NCBI RefSeq assembly: GCF_027942865.1
Contig: NC_134515.1
Location: forward strand, 37,707,941 to 37,771,940
Direction: 5' to 3'
DNA length: 64,000 nt
Source: Odontesthes bonariensis
Taxonomy: Eukaryota > Chordata > Actinopteri > Atheriniformes > Atherinopsidae
A program made the position numbers and the translations under genes. Below the pieces are notes generated by a model that searched no databases, was not told where the DNA came from, and worked only from the letters and a program-made list of their open reading frames with translations. Below, one piece after another: positions 1 through 10,903 of the stretch; positions within the stretch are counted from its first letter, which is position 1, and every line of letters begins with the position of its first letter.

Positions 1-184
1 GGAAAGACAGCTGTACAAGGGAAGGAATCAGTCATCAGAGCGAAACAGGAGCCTGAGGACTTCAAGCTGGCTTGGAAAACACAGTATCATTGAAAGACCA
101 TGACAGAGATAAAGTGGTTTAACACAGCACACTCAGAACAGATCTGTGCTAAATAATCTAAGCCAGCATTTATCTTGTGTTAAG

Positions 185-321
185 GAATGGAGACGGTTAC
201 ATAGACCTAGAGGAGCTGAAGACCATGCTGGATTCCACTGGCGAGGCCATCACTGAAGATGACATAGAGGAGCTGATGAAAGATGGAGACAAAAACAACG
301 ATGGCAAAATTGATTATGACG
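185..321 (+). CDS. tnnc1: tnnc1 penultimate coding exon
   Basis: The acceptor AG is at 183-184 and the donor GT at 322-323. The first base completes a lysine codon begun in the previous exon and the last base begins the split GAG. Calcium-binding side chains of two EF-hands are seen (D/N/D positions of the NGDGYID and DKNNDGKID loops). Confidence 0.93.
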
Positions 322-2367
322 GTATGGTAACCAGCTCATGAGCAGCACAACCTTATGATATCATGCAATAGCTCACACTGAAATTTAAACAAATACAATT
401 AGGCACATTATGCATACATATACACATCCATCCATCCATTTCCTATACCCACTTAATCCAATTCAGGGCTGAGGGGGGGGGCTGGAGCCTATCCCAGCTG
501 CCACTGGGTGAGAGGTTATATGTGTGTGTGCAGATTTTGTGAACTACCTCTGATGTATACTCATGACAAATGTATGGTGAATGAAAAGTTTCAGCTGAAA
601 TTTCAGACAGCCTGACCATTTAGTGGATGAGTTAACATACTTCTCTCTGTCCATTCTTTCTTTGACATTATTTCCCTCACTGGTCCAGTCCCACAGAGCC
701 ACCTAAAGGTGAAAGGAAGTACTGCGTCTAAGATATTTCAATGATTATTTATCTTTCTCAGGTGTGTACGTCTCTGTAAACACAACAATATCAGAAGATG
801 ACAGAAGAAGATTTTTGAAAAACACTCAAGTCAGAATATATTGATGCAGCCATTCATTCATTTTTTTGTCCTCATTTGAATGTACAAGTTCAAAGGGAGT
901 CAAAGGTCAGAGGCAGTATATACCACCACAGGTTGACATCTTTCTGACCTCAGAAGTAACTTCAAACATGTACTCTCCTGTCCATTTCAACAGGCTTTAC
1001 TTCTGAATTGTAAGACCAAGGAGGCTACTTAGACATAGGATGAACATCCAAACATACAAGTAAACTGACATTTTTTTTTCATTTTTATTTTTTTTAATGG
1101 TTGTATAATATATGAGCGTCTCCTTAATGTCAACAGCTATAACACTTTAACATGTCAGCACAATTGTCACTTTTATATATTTACTTAAACAGGTTGTTAG
1201 AATGATATATTAGAAGTATATTGCACATATCCGCTGGGATTATTGAATGCTCATCTTCTCTGATGATCGCCAGATAACTGAGCTTTGAATCTCCCTCGTC
1301 ATCACCTGGGGTTCAGGTTTGGACTCTGGCTGGACTTCCTTTTATTCTCCAGTTTCCTCGTGTCAGTATCACTGTTTTTATATAGTTTATGTAGACATTT
1401 AGCTGGTGCAATAAATGTATTTTGGCAGGTGTTAATGCAGATTTTAAACTCCCATGGGCAGCTGTGTTTCAGAAGGTAGAGGAGTTGTCTAACGGTCAGA
1501 GGGATGGTTCAATTTCTGTAGGTTGGGTATGATTTTAAAAAAAAAGAACTGCATAGACTGAAGAATTGTATAAACCAGGGAGAGTTTGAATTGGTGAATA
1601 TGGCTAGCAGTCTAAAAACACTTTCAAATGAATCAACAAAACAAGGAAAAGGCTGCATGAATGCAATCCACCCAGTAACTTTATCCTTAAAACAAAGAAA
1701 AAACTGTTAGGTGCGTTGTATCCAAAACAGCAAGCGAATGAAGAAGGGTTCAATTAAAACCCCAGTGTTCATCTGTTCTATTGAATTGAACAGATGAACA
1801 CTGTTTATCACTGTCCAACTGTAAGTGGAAGTCATATTTGAACTAAGTAAACTATTAATCTAGGTTGTTAGCTTTCTTGTTGAGCCCTATTTAACATAGT
1901 TTTATTTTCATTTTAATGTGTTTATAAAGTTCCTGTTGTTGTCCACCTCAGTTAATTAGCAATCAAGAGGAAATTGACAGATTTCATTCATTCTGCCACA
2001 AATATTTACTATATCTATATATGTATATACATCTATATACATATGGATATCTATATATATCTTTATGCTTTTTCTTATGTCATGCCAAAATCAGTTTCCC
2101 ACCTGATGACATTGTGGCATAGGAAGAATGGACTGACTCCACCAGTTGTTTTTACTTCGCAACAAGAGTGTGTTCTGTCCCACGCAGCAGAAACACCTCT
2201 ATCTACCACTACCCTGGTACTTCATCAAAGAAAGCAAGGCTTAAACGCTGCTTGTGCATGTGATGTGTTGCCCTGATGGTACATGAGGCTGTAGACTGTG
2301 TGAGAAAACCTCTGAGAGTCACTTTGAACTTCCTCTATCATAGATAATGTCATTTATCTTTGACATA

Positions 2368-2420
<53 letters not shown>

Positions 2421-4700
2421 CATTGGGTAGGAGTGAATAAAATATATGGAAAGGGCTGCCACAAAACAGAAAGCAATAGTGATATTTTGAATACATTTAC
2501 ATTTGAAACCCCTTGTCATCAGTATGTCATCTTTGCCAATTCCAAACATAAATCCCTATCAATACTTCATCAGGGATGTTGATTCATAAAATTGTTGGGC
2601 ACCCTCAGTGTGGTAAGGTCTATTCGGGGTTACTGGAGAGGACGATCCGTCGGATTGTTGAATCTCGGATTCAGGAGGTGCAGTGTGGATTTGGTCCTGG
2701 CCATGGAACAGTGGACCAGCTCTACACCCTCAGCAGGATCCTGGAGGTGTGCTGGGAGTTCGCCCAACCGGTCTACATGTGTTTTGTGGACTTGGAGAAG
2801 GCGTTCGACCGCGTCCCTTAGGGATTCCTGTGGGGGGTGCTCCGGGAGTATGGAGTGCCGGACCCCGGTTCGCAGCCAAGTGTGAAGCGGCTGGGATGAG
2901 AATCAGCACCTCCAAGACCATAGTCCTCAGCTGGAAAAGGGTGGAATGCCCTCTCCGGGTTGGGAATAAGATCCTTCCCCAAGTGGAGGAGTTCAAGTAT
3001 CTCGGGGTCTTGTTCACGAGTGAGGGATGAATGGAGCAGGAGATTGACAGGCGGATCGGTGCGGCGTCTGCAGTGATGCGGCTCTGCACCGGCCCGTCGT
3101 GGTGAAGAAGGAGCTGAGCCAGAAGGCCAAGCTCTCGATTTACCGGTCAATCTATGTTCCTACCCTCACCTATGGTCACGAGCTGTGGGTAGTGACCGAA
3201 AGAACGAGATCGCGAATACAAGTGGCCGAAATGAGTTTCCTCCACAGGGTGTCTGGGCTCTCCCTTAGAGATAGGGTGAGAAGCTCGGTCATCCGGGAGA
3301 GGCTCGGAGTAGAACCGCTGCTCCTCCGCATCCAGAGGAGTCAGATGAGGTGGCTCGGGCATCTGGTTAGGATGCCTCCTGGACGCCTCCCCGGTGAGGT
3401 GTTCCGGGCCCGTCCCACTGGGAGGAGGCCCCGAGGAAGACCCAGCACACGTTGGAGAGACTATGTTTCTCAGCTGGCCTGGGAACGCCTCGGGGTCCCC
3501 CCAGAAGAGCTGGAGGAAGTGGCCGGGGACAGGGACGTCTGGGTCTCTTTGCTCAAGCTGCTGCCCCCGCGACCCGATCCCCGGACCAGCGGAAGATAAT
3601 GGATGGATGGATGGATGGATGGATGGATGGATGGATGGATGGACCTTCAGTGTCAGATATCCAGACTGAATTCTTATGCACTAAAACTTGGATGCCCCCT
3701 CTAAATTGTAAACAGTATCAACTTTAGATTTGGTTAAAGTGCAACTAGCAGATTAACAGCCCCAGTGACTCTAACTGTAGGACCATGTAGCAGTGAAAAA
3801 AAAACAGGTCTATGGCAGTATCAGCTAGAGCTGTTTAGTATCAGAATTTTGTACAGCTTAAACAATCACAGCGCATTAGTATCACAACATGAAGGAGAGC
3901 AGCCAGGAAAGGACGAGTTTACCAATAAGAAATATGGATCCACACAGCTGTTTTGATGTTTAAGATATCAAACATGTAAATGCACACACAATAGACCACC
4001 CCCTGAAAAATATGAGCTTAATAGATGTCAAAACAACCAGGAAAGGACAAAGATAAGAAATAATGTCCATCAGAGAGATATTCATTGTGGTGTGAGGAAA
4101 AAGAGAAGAGAACTGAGCCAATATACTGCAGATATCAAAACTTTTTTATAGATTGCAGTATTTTTATTTCTTTATAGGCCTATGTTGTGGTGTGATGATT
4201 GTCACCTCACAGCAAGAAGGTATTTAGTTTGAGTTTCAGCTGGGTTCCTTCTGTGTGGAGTTTGCATGCTCTACACATGCATGTATGGGTTCTCTCTGGG
4301 TACTCCATAAATATGCATATTAGGTTAATTGGTAATTCAAAGTTGACTGTAGGAGTGAGTGTGGATGGTTGTTTTTCTGTGTTGGTTCTGTGAGGGCCCA
4401 GCAACCTGTCCAGGGTGTACCCTGCCTCTCATCCAGTGGCATGTGAGATTAGCTCCAGCCCCCTCCTCCCCCTCAACCCTGATTTGGATATAGCAGCTAT
4501 AGAACTAGATGAATGGATGGATTATTTTCCTATTAGATTTTTTTAAGATAAAACCACATTTTCATGAAAATGTATGCATTACAATGGTATTTTAATAAGT
4601 TGTCATGTATTTTCCTCTTCTGTGTGGTCATACATGTAATACTTTTACTTCTTTGTTGTCTTTGACAGAGTTCCTGGAGTTCATGAAGGGTGTTGAATAA
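185..4700 (+). CDS. tnnc1: Troponin C, slow/cardiac type, 3' part (two exons)
   Basis: Troponin C is the calcium sensor of the thin filament in cardiac and slow muscle; calcium binding to its EF-hands relieves troponin I inhibition. Two exons are visible, 185-321 and 4669-4700, joined across a 4347-bp GT-AG intron. The first encodes 45 residues beginning [11 protein letters not shown], the end of EF-hand 3, then the linker with [11 protein letters not shown] and the EF-hand 4 loop [11 protein letters not shown]. The final loop glutamate, position 12 of the loop, is a GAG codon split by the intron (G at 321, AG at 4669-4670). The second exon gives [10 protein letters not shown] and stop, the conserved C-terminus of the cardiac/slow isoform. 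Upstream exons lie outside the window. Which of the fish tnnc1 duplicates this is cannot be told from this piece. The symbol is assigned by recognition of the protein end. Confidence 0.93.
420..515 (-). repeat. Fragment of a common fish interspersed repeat
   Basis: CCATCCATCCATTTCC followed by a GGCTGGAGCCTATCCCAGCTG block is the reverse complement of the end seen at 4195-4530. It lies inside the tnnc1 intron. Confidence 0.6.
516..2370. other. tnnc1 intron, no recognised feature
   Basis: Unique-looking AT-rich intron sequence. Short open frames here show no family resemblance. A short inverted pair around 1769-1802 (GTGTTCATCTGTTC and its complement) could form a hairpin. Confidence 0.6.
2371..2418 (+). 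repeat. (TG)n microsatellite
   Basis: Uninterrupted TG dinucleotides, about 24 units. Open frames reading VCVCVC or HTHTHT across it are artefacts. Confidence 0.97.
2576..3641 (+). mobile_element. RTE/Rex3-like LINE copy, internally deleted
   Basis: Reading frames on + encode LINE reverse-transcriptase pieces: [15 protein letters not shown] and [12 protein letters not shown] (RT palm start), then after a break [17 protein letters not shown] with EEFKYLGV, and at 3099-3599 the C-terminal part with [18 protein letters not shown] and [17 protein letters not shown]. The segment that should hold the FADD/YADD catalytic motif, near 2870, is missing, so the copy is dead. The element ends in a (GATG)n tail, as I recall for Rex3 elements of the RTE clade. 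It sits in sense in the tnnc1 intron. Its 5' part is absent, as is usual for 5'-truncated LINEs. Confidence 0.85.
3600..3641 (+). repeat. (GATG)n tail of the RTE/Rex3 LINE
   Basis: About ten GATG tetramers directly follow the last LINE codons. Confidence 0.9.
3642..4194. other. tnnc1 intron, nothing recognised
   Basis: AT-rich, no motif or coding resemblance seen. Confidence 0.5.
4195..4530 (+). repeat. Fish interspersed repeat ending in GATGGATGG
   Basis: It carries the blocks TGGAGTTTGCATG, GGGTACTCC, GGTTAATTGGTAATTC, AACCTGTCCAGGGTGTACC and CTCCAGCCCCC, then a GATGGATGG end. The same blocks in reverse occur at 29740-29915 and in part at 420-515. The element class is not settled by sequence alone. 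Confidence 0.6.
4669..4700 (+). CDS. tnnc1: tnnc1 last coding exon
   Basis: After the acceptor TTTGACAG the exon reads AG + TTC CTG GAG TTC ATG AAG GGT GTT GAA TAA, giving the standard C-terminus [10 protein letters not shown]. The reading frame agrees with the previous exon. Confidence 0.93.
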
Positions 4701-4857
4701 AGGAATCTACTAGCGGGGCCTCACTTAACTGCATCTATCTTCTCTTTGCATCGATAGTGTCTTCATTGATAAATCCATTCCCAAAGACATGCTCCCACCT
4801 TTTATTTACAAATATTTAGTTAGATAAATCAAAGTGTCATACAGAAAGACTATTTTC

Positions 4858-4863
4858 AATAAA
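4858..4863 (+). promoter_or_regulatory. tnnc1: Poly(A) signal of tnnc1
   Basis: The first AATAAA hexamer after the stop, 158 bp downstream, in a short AT-rich 3' UTR. It is the likely end of the transcript. Confidence 0.7.
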
Positions 4864-5119
4864 CATATTTCTATAATGCTGTATTATGTCTGTCATGGTA
4901 TATCATGTTAGTGAATCTTGTAAACAAACACAGCAGAGATGATATTCTTAAATCTGATGTCCTATAGCTGAAGAGAATAGTTAGACTTTTAGTGTAATTG
5001 GGGTAGATTGCAAAGATGTCAGCAAGGCCAAGTGTTTCAGTGCAGAGTTCATAAAATGCCAGTCAGTGTAGAGGCCTGTGGAGACATTTTGAGCTCAGGA
5101 GGTGGCAAAACATTTAGTC

Positions 5120-6380
5120 ATTTAAACAAAGTTTTGATCATCTGTTATGGACTGCTAACCTGTCCACTTTGCTTCTGGGATAGGCTCTAGTCACCTTGAC
5201 CTGAATAAGATGAAGCAGGTCTGGAAAAGTAATGAATGTTTCGATCACTCAAAATATAAGAGTATTATGTAATCAGAGTATTTCTGGAGATGACGGGACT
5301 CTGAGTTGTACTGGAAGGTGGACAGACTGAAGAGAAACAGTGAGAGTACAGTCCCCTGCAGTACCTCTGCATTGCTGATCACCTTCTCAGTACTGATCAT
5401 GCAGAAATTCCCAGGAGGGGGGAGTTCCAAAAATTGGTTCTGTACAACATGAGAGCTCCTGTCAGGTATAATGGTGGATAAGATGAATCAGCACATGGCT
5501 CAATACACGAGCAGTATGTAACATCAGAGGAGTTAACACATCAATTAAATTCAGTTTAGTCTTTGTCCCAAAGGGCCAAATTTTGTGCAGTAAGGATACA
5601 CCACATGGAAAAAACACAAATCACACAACAATTAATACAAAGCAAAACAACGGCTTCTGCCAGAGTTACAAACAATTTAGAGAAGAGATTAAAAAAACCC
5701 AGAATAGTTATATAATAAATAAGTGAAAAATAAATAAGCGGTCACTGAAATGGACAAGAGCTACCTCCTCCTGTTGTTTGAGTTGAGTGCTTGAATGGAA
5801 AGAGGGACGAAGGAATTTTTAGATCTCTGTTTAAGAGCATTTAGAGTTCTGGAGCGTAAGGGAGATGGTAACAGCATGTATTCAGCATACAGAAGGTGAG
5901 TGGGGTCTAGGCTAATGTTCAGCAAGACCACTGAACTTCACTGTCACTATCTCATTGGCCACATTCACAATCTTTAAATGTGCAATTTATTCTTTGATAG
6001 TAAAGTTACCATACCATCAGATAATAGAAAATGTCAAAACAGACTGAATAAAAGCTCTGTAAAAATAGGTTTTTGTCCACCTGAACTTTGTCCAGTTTCC
6101 TGAGCGTAAATCGGTCATCTATTCAGGTGCCCAGATATTTTTACGATTTTACCATTTCTATGTCCTGGCCCTTGATAACACTGTGCTGGGGGACGACGAC
6201 GACAATCAGATCAGAATCAGATGATAAGATGTGCCTGGACTGTTCTCAGGTCTATAATATATAAAACAGTTGATGTGACACTAATTGAAGTAGGGGATCA
6301 ATTCAGGAGATGCCAGAAGACTGCTGAATGAATGAAAAATACTTTCTTTATCCCAAAGGGAAATTATATAATGATCTTGA
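5120..6380 (-). mobile_element. Degenerate LINE-related repeat region
   Basis: The region carries fragments typical of worn fish LINE 3' ends on the minus strand: TTTATCCCAAAGGGAAATT near 6345 and a similar TTTGTCCCAAAGGG at 5560, plus a segment at 5265-5410 that is repeated at 26376-26400 and 26695-26760. No intact frame remains. The class is uncertain (Rex1/CR1-like is likely). Confidence 0.4.
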
Positions 6381-7300
6381 GTTCAGAGTGTTTGTTACTG
6401 AAATCATGTGTGTCGAATCAGACATAAAACCTGCTGAGGTCTTGTGCAAGCTGTAATATCTAACCTACTCTGCTCAGAAGAGGCTGGCTCCTTGGTATAA
6501 TTCACAGCTGCGTGCTTTAAAGCAGACTGCAAGAAAGCTGGAGAGACAGTGGCGTTCCTCTAATTTAGAAGAGTCTCAGTTAGTCTGGAAAGATAGTTTA
6601 ACAATGTATAAGAAAGCCCTTCGTAAAGCTAGAACTGCTTATTATTCATCATTGATAGAAGAGAATAAGAATAATCCCAGGTTTCTCTTCAGCGCTGTAG
6701 CCAGTCTGACTAAGAGTCCGAGCTCTGCTGAGCCAGGTTTTCCTTTAACTCTCAGCAGTGATGATTTCATGAGCTTCTTTATCAATAAAATAGTTTCTAT
6801 CAGAGAGAAGATTGATGGAGTCCTTCCCACTATTATCAGTGATGTATCATCAAGTACAGCAGCTTTAGAAGTATCTTTAGAACCTGATTTGTATTTAGAC
6901 GGCTTCTGCCCAGTTGATCTCTCTGAACTAACGACAGCAATAGTCTCTTCTAAACCATCAACTTGTGTTTTAGACCCAATCCCAACCAGACTGTTCAAGG
7001 AGGTTTTCCCATTAGTTTATCATTTGACTCGCATATAAAACAGGTTTCTAGGACTGCCTTCTTTCACCTTCGTAATATTGTTAAAATCAGGAACATCCTG
7101 TCTCAGAGTGATGCAGAAAAACTAAATTAAATTAAATTCAGAATAGAATTCAAGATTCTTCTCCTCACATATAAAGCTCTTAATGACCGAGCTCCATCAT
7201 ATCTTAAAGATCTCATTGTAAGATATTTTCCTAACAGAGCACTTCGTTCCCAAACTGCAGGTTTACTTGAGGTTCCCAGAGTTTCTAAAAGTAGAATGAG

Positions 7301-7630
7301 AGGCAGAGCCTTCAGTTATCAGGCCCCTCTCTGTGGAACCAGCTGCCAGTTTGGGAGGCAGAGCCTTCAGTTATCAGGCCCCTCTCTGTGGAACCAGCTG
7401 CCAGTTTGGGAGGCAGAGCCTTCAGTTATCAGGCCCCTCTCTGTGGAACCGGCTGCCAGTTTGGGAGGCAGAGCCTTCAGTTATCAGGCCCCTCTCTGTG
7501 GAACCAGCTGCCAGTTTGGGAGGCAGAGCCTTCAGTTATCAGGCCCCTCTCTATGGAACCAGCTGCCAGTTTGGGAGGCAGAGCCTTCAGTTATCAGGCC
7601 CCTCTCTGTGGAACCAGCTGCCAGTTTGGC
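7301..7630 (+). repeat. 55-bp tandem repeat, six copies, inside the LINE
   Basis: AGGCAGAGCC recurs at 7301, 7356, 7411, 7466, 7521 and 7576, so the period is exactly 55 bp. Copies differ by only a base or two (A/G variants such as CAGCTGCC/CGGCTGCC). Because 55 is not a multiple of three, each frame cycles through all three readings (LSGPSLWNQLPVW, YQAPLCGTSCQFG, VIRPLSVEPAASL), which gives three overlapping long frames that are not genes. Confidence 0.97.
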
Positions 7631-7899
7631 TTCAGGAAGCAGACACCCTCTCTACCTTTAAGACTTTGCCCTCTGTTTTTCCCCTTTTTATTTTTTTCTT
7701 ACAACATTATGTACATGTGATATTATTGTGGTCATTAACTGGTGTTTCCCTGTTCCAACAGGTATCCTTTGAATGGTGTTACAGTGTTTGTTGTCCCCTC
7801 TTTTCTGTCTTCTCAAACCCCAGCTGGTGGAGGCGGATGGCCACCCTTCCTGAGTCTGGTTCTGCCAGAGGTTTCTTCCTGTTCAAAGGGAGTCGTTTC

Positions 7900-8462
7900 C
7901 AGTGTTGTATAAAGTACTGAAAGTATAGGCACCCCTCCAAAATATGACTTTGGTAAAAGTCCAAGTCACTGACTGAAATGTTACTTGAGTTAAAGTCTTA
8001 AAGTATCCGAAACGTCTTGTACTTAAGTATGAGAATTACTGTATAAATAGATGTACTTAAGTAATGTAATGAAAAGTATAAGTAAAAAGTAAACAAGGCA
8101 AATGCAGTTTGAACGACATTTTTTATACTTTGGTAAACTTTGAAGGCCAAATACACTTCAAATCTACACACAACTAAGTGCAGGCCAAATTTAGACCAGG
8201 TTTAGACAGAAAATACAAACTTTGTGAGTTTTTCTTCTTCAAGTAAGGTCAGTGCTGAAAATGAGGCATAGATTACACCATTAAGAAAATAATGAAACAA
8301 AAGAGACTGCTACTGCTATTGCCATCATTATAAACAAAATTTCAAGAAAAAAATAGGAGAAAACTGAAGCTTATCTGGCATCTGAAGAGGGAGTCCAGTT
8401 TGAAACCCCTTTTGTAAACCTTTCTAATAAAATAAACAAAATAACTCAGTACAGAAAATGTT

Positions 8463-8513
<51 letters not shown>

Positions 8514-8699
8514 GTAACGAGTAACTAAACCGAACAATGAAAATGTATTGGAGTAAAAGTATGCAATTAAGTTCGGAAATATAGTGAAGTAAAAGTGAAA
8601 GTTGTCAAAAAATTTTAAACTCGAGGAAAGTACAAAGTATTCCAAAATATACTTAAGTACAGTAGTGAAGTATTTTTACTTCGTTACTATACAACACTG
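7900..8699. mobile_element. hAT-type MITE with perfect 8-bp target duplication
   Basis: The termini are inverted: CAGTGTTGTATA at the left and TATACAACACTG, its complement, at the right. GTCGTTTC flanks both sides (7892-7899 and 8700-8707), the 8-bp duplication typical of hAT elements. The interior is AT-rich, with subterminal ACTTAAGTA and AAGTAAAAGT motifs on both sides and a (TC)n tract at 8467-8508. There is no transposase frame, so it is non-autonomous. It lies inside the L2 3' UTR and is therefore younger than that LINE. Confidence 0.93.
8467..8508. repeat. (TC)n microsatellite
   Basis: About 20 TC units inside the hAT MITE. Confidence 0.95.
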
Positions 8700-8975
8700 G
8701 TCGTTTCTCTCCACAGTCGCCTCAGGCACGCTCAGGACGGGAGATTGGACTGAAGACAAGTTTCAGTGCAATCTGTTGGTTTCCTTAGCTAGGAAATTGT
8801 TTTTGAATTGGCTCTTTATGTATGAATTGGACACATTTTTAACCTAATTAATTGGATTGGATTATGATTACAATGAATTGGACTCTAATTTCTTTAATTG
8901 AACTGTATCATTGAAGTGCCTTGAGATGACATTTCTTGTGATTTGGCGCTATATAAATAAACTGAACTGAATTAA

Positions 8976-10313
8976 AATGTCAGAGCAACTCTGAGTGAGA
9001 AAAGCCAAAAACTCTCATCTTGTGAAGCGCTGGGGCTAACCCTATAGTTAGGCATGAAGTGTGCTTTTGAAGATCGTGATAGATGGTCCAATAATTTAAA
9101 TTATAGTGTTATGTTACAGGTAGAACGAATCCATGAACAGGTGTACATGTCTGAGAAAATAGGAAGACTAATGAGACAGGCAGACGTGTGGCTTCTTCTG
9201 CACAAGTTTTAAAATTAAATCATAAACAATTTCTCATTATCATTTGATAATTATGCATTGTCCTCGTTTTGTCACTTGCAAAATGGTCTAACACTTCCTG
9301 CAAGGTACACATAGACAAGAATGTTTCATGGGATGTTGTCTTTGACTGACTAAAAGAATTTGGTTGGTTTGGTTACCCAAAGCAAACTGCTACAAATCTT
9401 CGATGGTTTAGTCTACTGACACCAAATCTGTCTCATACCTGAGACTTCAAATCAGATTATTGAGTTTAATTTTCAGTTTTCAAAACGAGCATGAAAATAA
9501 AAAGATGGTGTTCTCTCAAAATCACTATTCAAAGGACTTAAACCTATTTTTATGCATGTTGGTTTTCTTTCAAATATCTCACTAGTTACTCACAATTTAG
9601 GTTGTAGTGTAGCTGGTTGTCAAGAGAAGGTTGTGTTGATTCTTTTCAGTGATAAAAATCTTTTATCTGTAAAAAAAAGCTCACGATGTCATTCCCACTG
9701 AGAGGGTAGGAAATATATGGTTCAAAGAGCTTTCACTCTTTTTTAGCTTGGCCAGAGTGCCCGAAAAGAAACTTGATGTTATTATTGTACCACTGTTTTA
9801 ATGACAATAACATATTTCTAGCTTTGCACATAGCTGTGTTATAAATGATTAGATCATCTTTGTAGAAATAAACGTAGATGAGGATAACTGATTTGAAGTG
9901 TTGATAGTTTAATCTTGTCATAACAAATCATAATCAATGCTAGGCTTGTACTTTTTGTTGCATTCATAACTATTTATTATTCAGGAGTTACTTTCAGTTC
10001 AGGTTCCTGGCTAAAAACTGCCATCAGAACATTATACTTTATATACATATTATATATATTACACTTGAACACAAACAGGGATTAAAGATTGCATAAGAAT
10101 ATAGAGTTTTTTAGCTACAAACTCTGTCATAAAAGTAGCGAATATGAGCACAAAAGCATACATTTGTGTTGACATGTTATTCATTTGAGATTTATGTTCA
10201 ACCATTGTTTGTGTTTTTAAGGGTGACCCCACATTTTCAAGAAATAATGGTCAGAAACCAAACTAACCTTACACTGTTATTATTCTAATAATAATACATA
10301 TATAATATATATT
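8976..10313. other. Intergenic, nothing recognised
   Basis: AT-rich sequence between the LINE and the palindrome. No coding resemblance or repeat family was recognised. Confidence 0.5.
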
Positions 10314-10354
10314 TATATCTATATGTATATATCAATATACATGTATATATCAAT

Positions 10355-10430
<76 letters not shown>

Positions 10431-10471
10431 ATTGATATATACATGTATATTGATATATACATATAGATATA
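10314..10471. repeat. 158-bp perfect AT-rich palindrome
   Basis: The arms begin TATATCTATATGTATATATC and contain ATCAATATACATGT twice; they run inward to an (AT)n core and are mirrored exactly on the other side, centred near 10392/10393. The structure could extrude as a cruciform. It ends about 90 bp before the dedd promoter motifs. Confidence 0.9.
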
Positions 10472-10551
10472 TATATATATACATATTTATTTATCTATTT
10501 TTCTTTGGTTTGTGTTATGTATGGGTGTACAGACGGTAAGGGAAGACGGAG

Positions 10552-10580
10552 GAGGGGCTGAACCGGAAGTGAACTTTGCC
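10552..10580 (+). promoter_or_regulatory. dedd: ETS-type promoter motifs of dedd
   Basis: ACCGGAAGTG at about 10561 is a full ETS consensus, followed by ACAGGAAGTTC about 27 bp later. No TATA box is evident near the expected start. This arrangement fits a housekeeping-type promoter. Transcription start is inferred, not shown. Confidence 0.6.
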
Positions 10581-10589
10581 GAAAACAGG

Positions 10590-10903
10590 AAGTTCTTTCA
10601 TTTTAGCTGCAGATCTGAAATTGTTTGCTTATTTTTTCCTCTTGATGTCGGTCTGCGTACCAAAACCATTGAACGATATATTTTTTCTAAACTTTAAGAA
10701 GCTTTGGTGAGCGTCAGGAAAATGAAAAGCTATGATTTGAACAATTCTCGTGTACTCGAACATAACCATTAAATGTAGCTAAACGTGTTTTTTTTGTAAC
10801 CGAAAGAGGCTTAGCTATCGGACCATGAGAAGCTAGCTGAACGTTATTTATCCACCGAGCTTTCCCATTCTCAGGCTCACCAGGAATATCCAAAACATTC
10901 AAG
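10590..10903 (+). other. dedd: Probable 5' non-coding exon 1 of dedd
   Basis: A consensus donor (AAG|GTAAGG, exon end 10903) lies about 340 bp after the ETS motif and in the correct orientation for dedd. The exon has no frame joining the coding exon; a short upstream ORF begins at the ATG near 10645. The start boundary is a guess. Confidence 0.5.

Larger units (their letters stand above)
6455..8975 (+). mobile_element. L2/CR1-type LINE, 3' portion, with nested insertion
   Basis: Pre-RT and RT-flank coding is visible at 6604-7024: KKALRKARTAYYSSLIEENKNN, then FFINKIVSIREKI, then DPIPTRLFKEVFPLVYHL. The RT core is deleted; coding resumes with RNIVKIRNILSQSDAEK (about 7060) and FKILLLTYKALNDRAPSYL, RALRSQTAGLLEVPR (7140-7290). 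The 3' UTR has GAGGTTTCTTCCTGTTCAAAGGG, is interrupted by a hAT MITE (7900-8699), and resumes to the end GGCGCTATATAAATAAA at 8945-8965. The WNQLPV segment was expanded into a 55-bp tandem array. The same 3' tail recurs at 28757, 39961, 47690 and 53943. Confidence 0.85.

Noticed and set aside
5008..5190. Possible small gene after tnnc1
   Set aside because: It is short, without family resemblance, and runs into repeat sequence.
7296..7920. Three overlapping open frames of 110-195 codons
   Set aside because: They are the same 55-bp LINE repeat read in rotating frames.
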